From CAZPLZ01 sp964587525 (GTDB lineage Bacteria; Oederibacteriota; CAKKQC01), in assembly GCA_964587525.1 (NCBI GenBank), contig CAZPLZ010000175.1:1-6942 (forward strand): a DNA stretch of 6,942 nucleotides, written 5' to 3'. The notes under the pieces were generated by a model. That model did no database searches, was not told the origin of the DNA, and was given only the letters and a program-made list of their open reading frames with translations. Below are positions 1-6,568 of this stretch, piece after piece (within the stretch, counting starts at the first letter, position 1; every line of letters begins with the position of its first letter). The position numbers and the translations under genes were made by a program.

Positions 1-1712
1 GCAGAGTGGGGGCGGGGTTCATGTGGGTGGGCACAGGATCCTTCGATTCGACCGATCCCATCCTGGGATCCGCGCCTGCAGGCAGCGCTTCCGACGCGAT
101 GGCGTTTTTGTCCTACGGGTTCCCCCTTACGGAATCGCTCTCAACTGGAGCTTCGCTCAAGCTGATTCAGCGGACGCTGCTCGACTTTGAGGCGTACGGT
201 CTCGGCGCGGATCTGGGCATGCTGTGGGAGAGCTCTGGCCGTGCGTTTAGCGTAGGTGGCGCAGTTCAGAATATAGGTCGGATTGGGGGGTTTGAGGAGG
301 GCTTCAGCCTGGGCTTCAGCGGAGGGGCCGAAGATCTGCCGCTCACGTTCCGGCTGGGCGGAGCCATGCGGGCCAGGCTTTGGGGCCAGCGGCTGCTGGC
401 GGCCATGGGTTTGACGTCGTTTCGGGAGTCCTTCTCGAATTTTGAGGAATTCTTGGAGACGCCGCGTCTCTCCCTCGGGATGGAGTACGGTCTGGCCAAT
501 ATCCTCTTCTTCCGTGTTGGCTGGGAGAGGCCCTTGGCTACCCCGACCAAAACCAAGGCAGCGCTGGATCTCGGTGACCGCTCTGGCCTGGCCAGCCTGC
601 CCTCGGCCTTTCGGTCCGGGCTCGGGTTCCGCTGGATGCTCACTCCGGCAGCGCTGTTGCAGATTGACTATGCGCTTGCGCCGTTTGGAACGCTTGGCGC
701 GGTCCATCACGTCGCGATGCTCGTACGCTGGGGCATACCAAAAGTCCTGCGTGCGGTCACGGAGCTGCCAGAAGAGCGAATCAAGAAGAGAGCCAGAGCT
801 GTGATGGTCATTGAGCCGAAGCAGATCAAGTTTGAACAGCAGGCCAAGGAATGGAAGGTGGAGATCACGGATGACCAGGGGCGGGTGGTCAAAACGTTTG
901 CCGGCACCGGGTTGCCGCCGAAATCGCTGGACTGGGACGGGACAGACGCGCGTGGCAAAGTGTTGACGAACCTGGCCAAGTTCAAGTTCGTGCTGAAGGC
1001 GAAGGACATCACGGACAAGGAAATCAAGACCTCCACCGTGCTGGCCTCCGTGAGCGCGGAGCCCCGACTCAAGGCCGTGGCGGGGAAACCGCTGTATCCC
1101 GAGGTTGTGTTCGTGCTGCCGCAGGGCATCTACGAGGTGTGGCGGATTGAGATCAAAGATGTGGCCAGGCTTGTCCGTTCCTGGGAGGGGGAGGGGAAGC
1201 CCCAGAAGACGATCGTGTGGGATGGGAAGGACAAGGCTGGCCGCGTCGCCAAGCTTAAGAAACCCAGGTACCTATGGCGGTTTGTGGACACGGAGGGGCA
1301 GACGACGAGGGGCGAGAGACCGCTGCCGCAGGTGGATGCTGCGTTCAAACCCCAGGTGAGCGTCAACGAGGTCCGGATCGTCGGGATCCGGTTCAAGGGA
1401 TCAAACGCCGTGCTGACCGAGAGGCATCAGCCGGTGATGCGAAAGGCGGCCGCGTTCATCCGCGAGCACCCCGGCAGCGAGCTAACGGTCGAGAGCTACG
1501 CGGACGCGCCAGGCAGCGATGAAACCAACTATATCCTGGCAAAGCGCAGGGCCGAGCTTGTGCTGCAAACGCTGATGGAGCGGTACAACCTGGCTGCCAC
1601 CCGGGTCACGCTGCGCGTGTACGGGCGGAGCAAGTCCGCGCCGCAGTATCCCAATCTCCCCGAGGAGGAACAGAAGCAGCGTGTCGACCTTGTGATCAAC
1701 GTGCGCCGTTGA
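1..1712 (+). CDS. Outer-membrane protein: PorV/UPF0164-like barrel, two FlgD-like Ig repeats, OmpA-like C-terminus (5' partial)
   Basis: Probably an outer-membrane barrel protein that also grips peptidoglycan. The gene enters from outside the window: the frame is open to the left edge (first whole codon at 3), and the GTG at 6 lacks a ribosome site and a signal peptide, so the true start is upstream. Numbering from that GTG, residues 1-245 are glycine- and aromatic-rich alternating strands ending in DYALAPFGTLGAVHH, which resembles the last strands of the PorV/UPF0164 family. Residues about 270-345 and 365-435 are two related Ig-like repeats of the FlgD type, each with a W-D-G-x-D-x-x-G-x-V core (WDGTDARGKV at 310; WDGKDKAGRV at 406). 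Residues 455-568 are an OmpA-like domain: Asp500 and Arg515 are spaced 15 apart as in the diaminopimelate-binding pair of OmpA, with Asn508 between and QRVD near the end. Domain calls are from pattern recognition. It leads the operon that includes rpe, 31 bases downstream. Confidence 0.75.
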   Translation, partial: RVGAGFMWVGTGSFDSTDPILGSAPAGSASDAMAFLSYGFPLTESLSTGASLKLIQRTLLDFEAYGLGADLGMLWESSGRAFSVGGAVQNIGRIGGFEEGFSLGFSGGAEDLPLTFRLGGAMRARLWGQRLLAAMGLTSFRESFSNFEEFLETPRLSLGMEYGLANILFFRVGWERPLATPTKTKAALDLGDRSGLASLPSAFRSGLGFRWMLTPAALLQIDYALAPFGTLGAVHHVAMLVRWGIPKVLRAVTELPEERIKKRARAVMVIEPKQIKFEQQAKEWKVEITDDQGRVVKTFAGTGLPPKSLDWDGTDARGKVLTNLAKFKFVLKAKDITDKEIKTSTVLASVSAEPRLKAVAGKPLYPEVVFVLPQGIYEVWRIEIKDVARLVRSWEGEGKPQKTIVWDGKDKAGRVAKLKKPRYLWRFVDTEGQTTRGERPLPQVDAAFKPQVSVNEVRIVGIRFKGSNAVLTERHQPVMRKAAAFIREHPGSELTVESYADAPGSDETNYILAKRRAELVLQTLMERYNLAATRVTLRVYGRSKSAPQYPNLPEEEQKQRVDLVINVRR

Positions 1713-1743
1713 GCGTGCCCGAGAAGTCTGCCCCTTCGCTCCG

Positions 1744-2436
1744 TTGAGGCTTTTTCAGCATCCTAAGGTCAAGTTTGCGCCGTCCATTCTCAACGCCGAT
1801 CCCCTTGACCTGAGGGGGGCCCTCAAGATCATCAAGCGCGGTGGAGGGGATCAGGTACACGTGGACATCATGGACGGCCATTTCGTTCAAAATCTGTCCA
1901 TGGGGCCGCACGTGATTCACTCCCTGAAGGCCGCAACTCGGCTGCCGCTTGACGTTCACCTCATGGTGACAGACCCGAAACGTTTCATCGATCCTTTTCT
2001 GAAAGCAGGGGCTAACGCGCTGACACTTCATGTAGAATCCCGTGGTCCGCTGAAGGATCTGCTCAAGAAGGTTCGCCGTTGGGGAGCGAGGGCGGCGGTG
2101 GCGCTGCGGCCACGCACGCCACTGGCCGCCCTGCGCGGCCTGTTGCCGCATGTGGATATGGTGCTGTTGATGACCGTCGAGCCGGGATTTGGCGGGCAAC
2201 GCTTCCGGAAGGATGTGCTGTCGAAAATCAGGACACTGCGACAAAGGGTGCGACGGATGAGACCGGTGTTGGATATTCAGGTGGACGGAGGCATCGATCC
2301 GAGGACGGTCGCCTCAGTCGTTAAGGCAGGTGCTAATGTCATCGTCACGGGCTGGGCGGTGTTTGGCAGTCGCGATCCGGTGGCGGCGCTGAAGCGACTG
2401 CGCAAGCTCGCCACCGCCGCCCAACGATCTAGTTAA
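1744..2436 (+). CDS. rpe: Ribulose-phosphate 3-epimerase
   Basis: Cytosolic TIM-barrel enzyme interconverting ribulose 5-phosphate and xylulose 5-phosphate (pentose phosphate and Calvin pathways). The 230 residues match the family length. Visible signatures: APSIL (Ser14), HVDIMDGHF with the metal/catalytic His39 and Asp41, DVHLMV (His72), MTVEPGFGGQ (143-152) and VDGGI with catalytic Asp181. One oddity: the phosphate-loop motif normally read as G-S-A-(I/V)-F is GWAVF here, so Ser is replaced by Trp204 (TGG at 2353-2355). The start is TTG, the only usual start codon upstream of the APSIL strand in this frame, which is open back to a TGA at 1693. No strong ribosome site precedes it. A 10-codon GTG reading frame (1715-1747) ends in a TGA that overlaps this TTG, so coupled translation or a start in another frame cannot be excluded. 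It sits between two envelope genes without an obvious pathway link. Confidence 0.93.
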   Translation: MRLFQHPKVKFAPSILNADPLDLRGALKIIKRGGGDQVHVDIMDGHFVQNLSMGPHVIHSLKAATRLPLDVHLMVTDPKRFIDPFLKAGANALTLHVESRGPLKDLLKKVRRWGARAAVALRPRTPLAALRGLLPHVDMVLLMTVEPGFGGQRFRKDVLSKIRTLRQRVRRMRPVLDIQVDGGIDPRTVASVVKAGANVIVTGWAVFGSRDPVAALKRLRKLATAAQRSS

Positions 2437-2437
2437 T

Positions 2438-2446
2438 GAGGGGAGA
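2438..2446 (+). promoter_or_regulatory. Ribosome binding site of the TPR gene
   Basis: GAGGGGAGA, a strong purine-rich Shine-Dalgarno sequence, ends 4 bases before the ATG at 2451 and lies just after the rpe stop codon. It fixes the start of the TPR gene and is the strongest such site in the window. A second ATG at 2457 is less well placed. Confidence 0.7.
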
Positions 2447-2450
2447 ATAG

Positions 2451-3986
2451 ATGGTGATGGAACTGATACTCCTTTTTGCTTGGCTTCTTTCAGGGCAGGG
2501 GGTACTGGCGGGGGAGTTTGACACGCTGGTGGCGCAGGGCAAAGATGCGGTGTCCATCGGGCAATTTCAAGAGGCGGAGAGAATCTTCAAGGATGCCCTT
2601 TCGTTGCGGCCGAACCATCCCGAAGCGCTGTATGGCGCCGGGTATGCAGCCGCACAGTTGGGGAAGCGGAAGACCGCCATCCGCCACTTTGAGGGTGTCC
2701 TGAAACAAACCTATACGGATCAGACGTTCAAGGTCTTTCATACCCTGGCGCTCAGCCAGATTGGATTCATTCGGATCGCCCAGCGCAGGTATGAGGAGGC
2801 CGCCCAGGTATTCGAAAAGGGTGTGGCCAACATGCCGAACAATGCCGACGTGCGTTATGGCTACGGTGCAGCGTTGCGCGGTCAAGGGCGGAACGAGAAA
2901 GCGCTGCAGGAATTTGAAGAGGCCCTGAAGCTGGACCCCAAACATATCGGCGCCCTGGTTGGCAAGGCGTCGATTTTCTATGACCTGGGCAGCGTGCCGG
3001 AAGCCTTTAACCTGTTGCAAGAAGCGATGGGACTCACACCGCAGAACCCGCTCCCGTATGGGGTCATGAGCGCATTCTACCGGGATTTGGAAAAACCACA
3101 TGAGCAGCACCTCACGCTTGGGCACTACTACTTCTATCTCGGTGACCTCAGCAAGGCGGCTAATGAATACCGAGCTGCGCTGGCGGTCAAGGAGACCGCT
3201 GAAGCATACTTCACGCTGGGTTCCGCCACCCTCCAGCTAGGACAATTGGAAGTCGCTGAGGGTTATTTTAAACGGGCGCTCAAATTGAAGGTGAAGCCGG
3301 CGGATGCCGCATGGGCGCAACTATCCCGGGTGCAGGCCAAGCAGGGCCAACTCACCAAGGCGCTGACGTCGCTGAACAAGGCCCTTGCGTTGAACAAGGC
3401 GAGTGCAGCCTACCATGCGCAACTGGCCTGGATCTCCATACAGTTGGGCAAGACGGAGGAGGCGGAGCGTGCTGCCCAGCGAGCGTTGTCTTTAGACCCG
3501 GATCTGGCATTGGGGTACCGGTATCTGGGTGACGTGTACAACGTCAAAGGGCTGGCGAGGGATGCCATCGACATGTACGAAAAGTGTTTGGCCCGGAATC
3601 CGAGCCTGCCGGATGTGTACGTCAATCTGGGCTGGGCGTATGAACAGGTTGGGGATGTGGTTTCCGCCCAGCGGAATTACGAGATCTTTTTACGAATGAA
3701 CCCTCCACCGGAAGAGGCCAAGAAAGTCAAAGAGCAGATTCAAAAGTTGGATCGCCAGGCTAAGGCTGGGCCGGTCCCACCCGTAGCTGCTACGTGGGAA
3801 CCCCTCCTGGCTCAGGGGGAGGATAGCAGTGAGCGTACGCTGCCCGAGGGTGTGACTGGATCTCCCTCGCGGTGGCCGTGGCTTTTTGCGCTGGCCGCCA
3901 TGATGCTAGGGACGGCCGGCTGGTGGCTCTGGCGGCGGAGGAAGCATCTCCCCGCTCCTTCCCCTCTTCCCCCTCCGGGGGAATAG
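2451..3986 (+). CDS. Secreted or periplasmic TPR-repeat protein with C-terminal membrane anchor
   Basis: A 511-residue protein that looks like a protein-interaction scaffold on the outer face of the inner membrane; no enzyme domain is visible. Residues 1-20 form a hydrophobic segment ending VLA before Gly21, which fits a cleavable signal peptide, although it lacks the usual N-terminal Lys/Arg. Residues about 23-435 are a run of roughly ten tetratricopeptide repeats with typical cores such as AERIFKDALSLRPNHPEALY, ALQEFEEALKLDPKHIGAL and AERAAQRALSLDPDLALGY. After a Pro-rich linker, residues 475-494 are a Trp-rich hydrophobic helix followed by RRRKH and a short Pro-rich tail, placing the C-terminus in the cytoplasm by the positive-inside rule. 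It follows rpe by 14 bases and precedes a ligase gene that carries its own TPRs, suggesting a partnership in surface glycan assembly. That partnership is inferred. I cannot assign a family name such as BamD, PilF or PEP-CTERM TPR from the sequence. Confidence 0.85.
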   Translation: MVMELILLFAWLLSGQGVLAGEFDTLVAQGKDAVSIGQFQEAERIFKDALSLRPNHPEALYGAGYAAAQLGKRKTAIRHFEGVLKQTYTDQTFKVFHTLALSQIGFIRIAQRRYEEAAQVFEKGVANMPNNADVRYGYGAALRGQGRNEKALQEFEEALKLDPKHIGALVGKASIFYDLGSVPEAFNLLQEAMGLTPQNPLPYGVMSAFYRDLEKPHEQHLTLGHYYFYLGDLSKAANEYRAALAVKETAEAYFTLGSATLQLGQLEVAEGYFKRALKLKVKPADAAWAQLSRVQAKQGQLTKALTSLNKALALNKASAAYHAQLAWISIQLGKTEEAERAAQRALSLDPDLALGYRYLGDVYNVKGLARDAIDMYEKCLARNPSLPDVYVNLGWAYEQVGDVVSAQRNYEIFLRMNPPPEEAKKVKEQIQKLDRQAKAGPVPPVAATWEPLLAQGEDSSERTLPEGVTGSPSRWPWLFALAAMMLGTAGWWLWRRRKHLPAPSPLPPPGE

Positions 3987-3988
3987 AG
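3964..3988 (+). other. Possible hairpin over the stop codon of the TPR gene
   Basis: TTCCCCC (3967-3973) can pair with GGGGGAA (3977-3983) around a TCC loop. A two-base bulge, TA, then allows CTC (3964-3966) to pair with GAG (3986-3988). The TAG stop (3984-3986) lies at the base of the stem. No T-run follows, so it is a poor intrinsic terminator; it might instead affect termination, ribosome re-initiation or mRNA stability. The sequence also encodes a Pro-rich tail, so base composition alone may explain it. Confidence 0.3.
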
Positions 3989-4010
3989 AAGCAGGCAAAT
4001 CCTTACAACG

Positions 4011-5774
4011 TTGGCCCGGCTGGTCGTGCTTTTGGGGGCGGTGTCTCTGCCGCTGGCGTTCTGGCCGCCGTTTGAGGACGCCTTCAAGCTGCCGCAATGG
4101 CTCGTGGTGTGGATCATGCTCGCTGGGGTGTGGCTGGCGCTCCTCGGCCGGCTTCAGGTCGTTCTATCCTGGCGGTTTCTGCCGGTCGGGGTCCTGATCA
4201 TTGGCTACCTGCTGGCGGCGGCCCTGGGGGCATACACACGCCTGAGCGACACGCTGTGGTGGACTGCCCTGGCCGTCATAGGTGTTGCGCTGCCGGTGGC
4301 GCTGGGGAACCGGCCCACGGTAGTTCCAGTGCTGCTGGTCTTTGCGGGGGCAATCAGCGCGTGGTACAGCATGATCCAGTTTGCTGGCTTCGACGTTGTT
4401 TCATCACTTGCGGCTCCGGGTTCCAGGCCATTCTCCACCTTGGGCAACCCTGATTTTCTGGCTGCCTTCCTGGTGGCGGTCCTGCCTTACGCGGTGATCC
4501 GGTGGCTTACGTTTCCCGGCCTGTTGCGTGGCGTCATCTGTCTTTCGATGGCCGTGGCGCTCCTGATCACCCAGTCGCGCGGTGCATGGCTCGGCGTTGC
4601 GGCCTCTCTGGCAGCCGCCCCACTGCTGCTTCTCGTTGCCGGAAGGAGGCTACGCCTGAACTCGGGGCTGAGGATCACGCTGATTGCAGCGACAGGTGCA
4701 GTGGTGATCTTTTTTTCCCTGCACGACCAGGCTCGGGAACGACTATCGAACATCGCCTCAATCCGCCATTTTGATGCCGCCGGCCGGTTGTTTATGTGGC
4801 GCGCCTCGATGGAGATCATCCGGGAGCGACCCTTGCTGGGCTGGGGTCTGGGGTCGTACGGGCAGGTCTATCCACGGAAGGCGGCCGGCCTTCTGCAAGC
4901 TCGGGACACGTTTCCTTACTTCTATACGGAGAACGCTCATAATGATTACCTGCAACTGCCGGCTGAGATCGGACTTCTAGGGTTTGGTCTTACGATCTGG
5001 TTGTGGGTACTTTTCTTCCGGAGAGCCTGGCTTGTGTTTCAGGCCGGCAATCTGTTCGGCCTCGGTGCGATGTTGGGATTTCTCGCTTTACAAGTCAACG
5101 CGCTCTTCAATTTCCCCTGGTATCTGCTTCCTGTGCATGGCTGGTTCTGGCTTACCTTTGGCTCCCTTTACATGCTTTCTCCTTCTGGCGAAGCAGGGCG
5201 GGCGGTGCAGCAGGGTTATGCTGCTCCGGTTCCGGTCAAAGCCGTGCTGGGATGGGTGTTCCTGCTGTTCGCTGGGAGTGTCCTGGCGGCCAGGGATCTG
5301 CAAGCCAATGCCTGGTTGAAGTTCTCCGGTGATTTCGAGGCATCCAGCCGGTGGCGGGAGGCGTTTGCCTGTGCCGAGCGCAGCTTGCTTCGGTGGGGTG
5401 TCTGGGAAGGCCGGCATCGAGCGGCCAACAACGCTTCCCGCGCCGCGTATCACCTTGGCGATTTTGCAGCGGCGGAGCAGTATGCCCGTGCTTCGCTTGC
5501 GTTCTTTCCGGATTGGCCGGCTACATGGAGCCACCTGGGATTGATTCTGGCCCGGCGGGGTCAATATGACAAAGCCCAGACTGCCTGTCGTCGTGCACTG
5601 GCGCTGAATCCGCACCAGGCTGACAGCTATCACGTCCTGGGCAACGTGGCCTATCTGGAAGGTGATAGGGACTCCGCCGCTCGCTTCTGGCGGAAGGCGC
5701 TGGTCGAACAACCAGAGCTCACCGGCGCCCGGGAAAGCCTAGAATCTCTTGTGAGGGAAAAGGGAGACCGATGA
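4011..5774 (+). CDS. O-antigen ligase / O-oligosaccharyltransferase family membrane protein with C-terminal TPRs
   Basis: Polytopic inner-membrane protein of the Wzy_C/WaaL superfamily, whose members transfer or polymerise lipid-linked glycans on the periplasmic side. It has 587 residues. About nine hydrophobic helices fill residues 5-237, with STLGNPDFLAAFL at 142-154 and the QSRGAW motif (Arg190). A large periplasmic loop (238-315) holds GRLFMWRASMEIIRERPLLGWG at 258-279 in outline and ENAHNDYLQLPAEIG (His310), matching the conserved Arg and His of the ligase fold. More helices follow (316-337, 348-389, 409-427). Residues about 440-580 are TPR-like, for example ARRGQYDKAQTACRRALALNP. The first usual start is TTG at 4011; GTG at 4026 is an alternative. 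The ribosome site is weak (AGCAGG, 15 bases upstream). The frame is the same as the preceding TPR gene, with only a TAG and eight codons between. The acceptor is unknown: lipid A core, a protein (PglL/PilO type) or an exopolysaccharide chain are all possible. Confidence 0.85.
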   Translation: MARLVVLLGAVSLPLAFWPPFEDAFKLPQWLVVWIMLAGVWLALLGRLQVVLSWRFLPVGVLIIGYLLAAALGAYTRLSDTLWWTALAVIGVALPVALGNRPTVVPVLLVFAGAISAWYSMIQFAGFDVVSSLAAPGSRPFSTLGNPDFLAAFLVAVLPYAVIRWLTFPGLLRGVICLSMAVALLITQSRGAWLGVAASLAAAPLLLLVAGRRLRLNSGLRITLIAATGAVVIFFSLHDQARERLSNIASIRHFDAAGRLFMWRASMEIIRERPLLGWGLGSYGQVYPRKAAGLLQARDTFPYFYTENAHNDYLQLPAEIGLLGFGLTIWLWVLFFRRAWLVFQAGNLFGLGAMLGFLALQVNALFNFPWYLLPVHGWFWLTFGSLYMLSPSGEAGRAVQQGYAAPVPVKAVLGWVFLLFAGSVLAARDLQANAWLKFSGDFEASSRWREAFACAERSLLRWGVWEGRHRAANNASRAAYHLGDFAAAEQYARASLAFFPDWPATWSHLGLILARRGQYDKAQTACRRALALNPHQADSYHVLGNVAYLEGDRDSAARFWRKALVEQPELTGARESLESLVREKGDR

Positions 5775-5812
5775 TGCAGGTCTTTGATTTTCAAGGCTTT
5801 ATGGTGTCAAAT

Positions 5813-5815
5813 AGG
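5813..5815 (+). promoter_or_regulatory. Ribosome binding site deciding the ridA start
   Basis: An AGG within ATAGGTAG lies 7 bases before the ATG at 5823. It is modest but supports this ATG over the TTG at 5784, which would add 13 residues that do not resemble the family N-terminus. Confidence 0.45.
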
Positions 5816-5822
5816 TAGCTTA

Positions 5823-6209
5823 ATGCCGAGACAAACCATCGCCTCCTCACAGGCTCCGCAGCCGGTGGGGCCGTACGTGCAGGCCGTCCGGGCCGGCGAT
5901 CTGCTCTTTATCTCGGCCCAACTGCCGCTTGATCCCCTGACCAACACGCTGGTCCGGTCCGGCGTGAGGGCGCAGACACGCCGGGTGCTGGAAAACATCA
6001 AGGCGATTCTGGAATCTGCGGGGGCCCGCTTAGAGCATATCGTGCGGATGACCCTCTATCTGCGCAACCTTGAGGATTTCAACCAGATCAATGAGGTCTA
6101 TGCTGAATTCTTCCCCCAACAGCAGCCGGCCAGAACCACGATCGAGGTGACAAAACTGTCAAAAGACGCGACGGTCTGCATGGACGCGATCGCGCACCTG
6201 GGGCCATGA
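5823..6209 (+). CDS. ridA: RidA family (YjgF/YER057c/UK114) imine/enamine deaminase
   Basis: Small cytosolic protein of 128 residues, the usual family length, expected to form trimers that hydrolyse reactive 2-aminoacrylate and related enamines or imines produced by PLP enzymes. From the ATG: APQPVGPYVQAV with Gly16-Pro17-Tyr18, SAQLPLDP (family usually S-G-Q), the central ENIKAILESAG helix (57-67), FNQINEVYAEFF (86-97) and PARTTIEV with the substrate-binding Arg104. The Arg places it with the active RidA subgroup rather than Arg-lacking Rid4-7 paralogues. Near the end, VCMDAIA has Asp121 where E. coli RidA has Glu120 and Cys119 where it has Glu118; Asp may keep the acid role, but this is untested. 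The 48 bases upstream set it apart from the envelope genes. Its stop overlaps the nuoA start by 4 bases (ATGA, 6206-6209), implying coupled translation with complex I genes. Confidence 0.92.
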   Translation: MPRQTIASSQAPQPVGPYVQAVRAGDLLFISAQLPLDPLTNTLVRSGVRAQTRRVLENIKAILESAGARLEHIVRMTLYLRNLEDFNQINEVYAEFFPQQQPARTTIEVTKLSKDATVCMDAIAHLGP

Positions 6210-6568
6210 ACTACCCCGATTCGTATATCGTCCTGGGCATATTCGCCGTCCTGGCTCTGATGTTTCCGGCTGGCCCGCTGATCCTGGCTAAGTTGATCTC
6301 GCCGAGGAACCCCGGGAAGGAGAAACAGCGGCCATATGAGTGCGGCGCGGTCGAAGCGGGGGACCCCTGGGGGCAGTTCAAGATTCAGTTCTATATGTAC
6401 GCTTTGATTTTTCTGGTGTTCGAAGTCGAGGTTCTTTTCCTGTATCCCTGGGCGATGATCTTCAAGGAAGTCGGCATGACCGGTCTGATCGAGATGTTCG
6501 CGTTCATCGGCCTGCTTGTGCTGGCCTGGCTGTACGCTTGGAAACAGGGGGCCCTGGAGTGGGAATGA
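6206..6568 (+). CDS. nuoA: NADH-quinone oxidoreductase subunit A (complex I, NuoA)
   Basis: Membrane subunit of respiratory complex I at the junction of the membrane and peripheral arms, near the quinone site. The 120 residues are typical. Three membrane helices are visible: about 7-30, 63-85 and 91-112. The loop between the first two carries the family hallmark RPYECG (Tyr44-Glu45-Cys46-Gly47). The second helix has FEVEVLFLYPWA with acidic Glu73 and Glu75, matching the conserved acidic pair in NuoA/ND3. The ATG overlaps the ridA stop, and the visible ribosome site is weak, so translation likely depends on ridA. The gene is followed without a gap by nuoH, not nuoB as in the classic operon. 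Confidence 0.96.
   Translation: MNYPDSYIVLGIFAVLALMFPAGPLILAKLISPRNPGKEKQRPYECGAVEAGDPWGQFKIQFYMYALIFLVFEVEVLFLYPWAMIFKEVGMTGLIEMFAFIGLLVLAWLYAWKQGALEWE

Noticed and set aside
54..70. Perfect 7-bp inverted repeat GATCCCA-TCC-TGGGATC
   Set aside because: It lies inside the coding part of the barrel gene, has no T-run and no operator-like context, and a stem this short is expected by chance in GC-rich DNA.
141..710. Minus-strand open frame of 189 codons opposite the barrel gene
   Set aside because: Low-complexity Arg/Pro/Gln-rich translation with no recognisable motif, wholly antisense to a gene with clear family features.
5088..5711. Minus-strand open frame of 207 codons opposite the ligase C-terminal half
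   Set aside because: Antisense to conserved TPR and membrane-helix coding sequence; no ribosome site or motif of its own.
5782..5796. Hairpin CTTTGA-TTT-TCAAGG after the ligase gene as a terminator
   Set aside because: Six pairs including a G-T wobble, followed by only three T's; too weak to call an intrinsic terminator.
5784..5812. Possible promoter before ridA (TTGATT, 17-base spacer, TCAAAT)
   Set aside because: Each box matches only 4 of 6 consensus bases, and the implied transcript start would fall at about 5819, leaving the ribosome site outside the message.
5784..5822. Extended ridA start at TTG 5784
   Set aside because: The 13 extra residues do not resemble RidA N-termini, and the ATG at 5823 has an AGG at proper spacing and gives the usual 128-residue length.
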